The position numbers and the translations under genes were made by a program. A DNA stretch of 26,696 nucleotides from JAIUZI01 sp041594355 (GTDB taxonomy: Bacteria; Pseudomonadota; Alphaproteobacteria; Rhodobacterales; Rhodobacteraceae): NCBI GenBank assembly GCA_041594355.1, contig JBFHMM010000022.1, positions 1 through 26,696 of the forward strand. Reading direction: 5' to 3'. Under the pieces are notes generated by a model, which made no database searches, was not told the DNA's origin, and saw only the letters and a program-made list of their open reading frames with translations. How positions within the stretch are numbered: position 1 is the first letter of the stretch; the number at the start of each line of letters is the position of its first letter. This document shows, piece by piece, positions 25,268 through 26,696 of this stretch.

Positions 25268-26620
25268 GGCGCCGATGTGGCCAGGGTCGGCGCCATGGTC
25301 CAGCTGGTGACGCGCGGCATCCTGCTCGACACGATGCGGGTCGATAGCTCGGACGAGGAAATCGAGATCCGCGCGCGGCTGCCCGAGGAGGACCGGGTGC
25401 TATCGACGCTGGACACGCTGAAGGTCCGCACCGCGGACGGGCTGGTGCCGCTGGCCAATTTCGTGACCCGGCAGCCGGTTGAGAAACTCGCCTCGATCAG
25501 CCGGGTCGACCAGCGGCGGTATTATGACGTCAAGGCCGATGTGACGCCGGGGCTGGTCAAGATCGTAAGCAAGGATCCCGACATCGGAGGCGAAACCCGG
25601 CTGGCGCTGGCCCGGCTGCTGGACGGCGATGCGCGGGCAACCGGACCAGTGGCCGAAACCCCCGACGGCAAACGCTATGACATCGTGCAGCTGACCGCCG
25701 ACAGCGACGCGGCGAAAATCGCGGCTGCCCTGTCGGAAGGCGCGGCCCAGGCGGTGCCGGTCAACCCCAACGAACGCATCGCGCTGCTGAGCGAATGGCT
25801 GGACTCCGAGCCCTTTCCGGCCTCTGTGGAATGGGAATGGACCGGCGACCAGGAGAACCAAGCGGAAAGCCAGGCCTTCCTCAGCTCGGCCTTTGCCGCC
25901 GCGCTGGGGCTGATGTTCATCATCCTGCTGGCGCAGTTCAACAGCTTCTACAACTCGGTGCTGGTGCTGCTGGCGGTGGTGCTGTCGACAACCGGCGTGC
26001 TGATCGGCATGATGGTGATGAACCAGCCGTTCTCGATCATCATGACCGGCACCGGCATTGTGGCGCTGGCAGGGATCGTGGTGAACAATAACATTGTGCT
26101 GATCGATACCTACCAGGAGTTCAGCCGATATATGCCCCGGATCGAGGCGATCATCCGAACGGCAGAGGCGCGGATTCGCCCGGTTCTGCTGACCACGATC
26201 ACCACGATGGCCGGCCTCACCCCGATGATGTTCGGTCTCAGCCTCGACTTCATCGGCGGCGGCTACACAATCGACAGCCCGACCTCGCTGTGGTGGAAAC
26301 AGCTGGCGACGGCGGTGGTCTTCGGCCTCGGCATCGCCACGGTGCTAACGCTGTTAGTGACACCATCGTTCCTGGCGCTGCGGGTCTGGGTCTCGACCTA
26401 TGCGGTCTGGATCGGACGGCTGCTGGCGCGTCTCGGCTCAGGCCGCTCCAGCCGGATCGCGCAGGACACGCGACTGGTCAAATCGGTGCGCAAGCTGCGG
26501 GTGAACGAGATCATCTGGGACGATGCCACCGAAGACACCGCGCCTGCGGGAACCGACACGGACCCCGCCGCCGACAATGCCAAGCCCGCGGGCGCAACCC
26601 CATTGCGCGCCGCCGAGTAG
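25268..26620 (+). pseudogene. RND efflux permease, C-terminal portion separated by the amber codon
   Basis: In the same frame directly after the TAG, 450 codons run to TAG 26618-26620. They complete an RND permease: the rest of the second periplasmic domain (MVQLVTRGILLDTMRVDSSD, DGLVPLANFVTRQP), then TM8-TM12 (FAAALGLMFIILLAQFNSF, VLLAVVLSTTGVLIGMMV, IVALAGIVVNNNIVLIDTY, the VNNNIVLID motif typical of TM10, and LATAVVFGLGIATVLTLLV). A hydrophilic C-terminal tail follows. Possible independent starts are GTG 25277 and ATG 25295, but neither has a ribosome binding site. Summed with the upstream part the protein would be 1,282 residues including the stop position, long for RND permeases, mainly because of the extra region before TM7 and the tail. 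Confidence 0.82.
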
Positions 26621-26628
26621 CACTCGCC

Positions 26629-26680
26629 GAGGGGGGCTCCGCCCCCGGCGCAAAGCGCCTCCCCCGGGATATTTTAAAAC
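26629..26680. repeat. Double GC hairpin followed by ATATTTTA, roseobacter-type 3' element
   Basis: Right after the permease stop come two adjacent hairpins: GGGGGC (26632-26637)/GCCCCC (26641-26646) with loop TCC, and GGCGC (26647-26651)/GCGCC (26655-26659) with loop AAA, followed by CTCCCCCGGGATATTTTAAAA. The final ATTTTAAAA gives a short T-run for the plus strand. From memory, similar GGGGC..GCCCC..CCGGGATATTTT elements recur downstream of many Rhodobacteraceae genes; this was not checked by search. Confidence 0.55.
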
Positions 26681-26696
26681 AGAAGAAGCCGGGAAC

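Overview
This is a chromosomal window from a GC-rich alphaproteobacterium, almost certainly a member of the Rhodobacteraceae (Roseobacter group). That assignment is inferred from protein content, gene order (yfgM-bamB-der, yajC-secD-secF, ccmA-B-C-D-G), heavy G/C use at third codon positions, and a GC-rich hairpin motif at the right end that I recall as common in this family. No database search was possible.

Layout. 1-837: the 5' end of an aconitase B gene (acnB, minus strand, running off the left edge) is divergent from a complete aconitase A gene (acnA, plus strand, to 3528); a near-perfect inverted repeat lies between them. 3529-6868: a perfect hairpin closes acnA, a frame-broken ORF remnant follows, then a minus-strand cytochrome c maturation cluster in transcription order ccmA-ccmB-ccmC-ccmD-ccmG. 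ccmD is a 51-residue gene that is easily missed. 6918-10977: the same strand carries, in transcription order, yajC-secD-secF, a TauE/SafE-type permease and an Mth938-domain protein. Sec accessory genes thus sit directly upstream of the heme-handling genes. 11210-12550: a visibly AT-richer gene for a membrane-anchored pentapeptide-repeat protein, preceded by a long palindrome. 12613-14568: serS converges on a gene for a helix-hairpin-helix protein with a histone-H1-like Lys/Ala tail, with a perfect hairpin between them. 14720-17528 (minus strand): a membrane fatty acid desaturase, a MarC-family membrane protein, a uridine-kinase-like P-loop protein and a small secreted protein. 17611-21219 (minus strand): yfgM-like, bamB-like, der (outer-membrane assembly and ribosome biogenesis). 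21504-26620: an RND efflux adaptor and its permease; the permease reading frame is cut by an in-frame TAG at 25265-25267. A double GC hairpin ends the window.

Most of the window is conserved housekeeping: TCA cycle, cytochrome c biogenesis, protein export, tRNA charging, envelope assembly. The observations most worth a second look are the amber codon in the RND permease, a der-distal hairpin that appears to be both a terminator and a mask for the next gene's Shine-Dalgarno, the pentapeptide-repeat gene with its palindrome, the degraded ORF beside ccmG, and the acnA/acnB divergent arrangement. I found no CRISPR array, tRNA, rRNA, transposase, phage gene or convincing new defence system.
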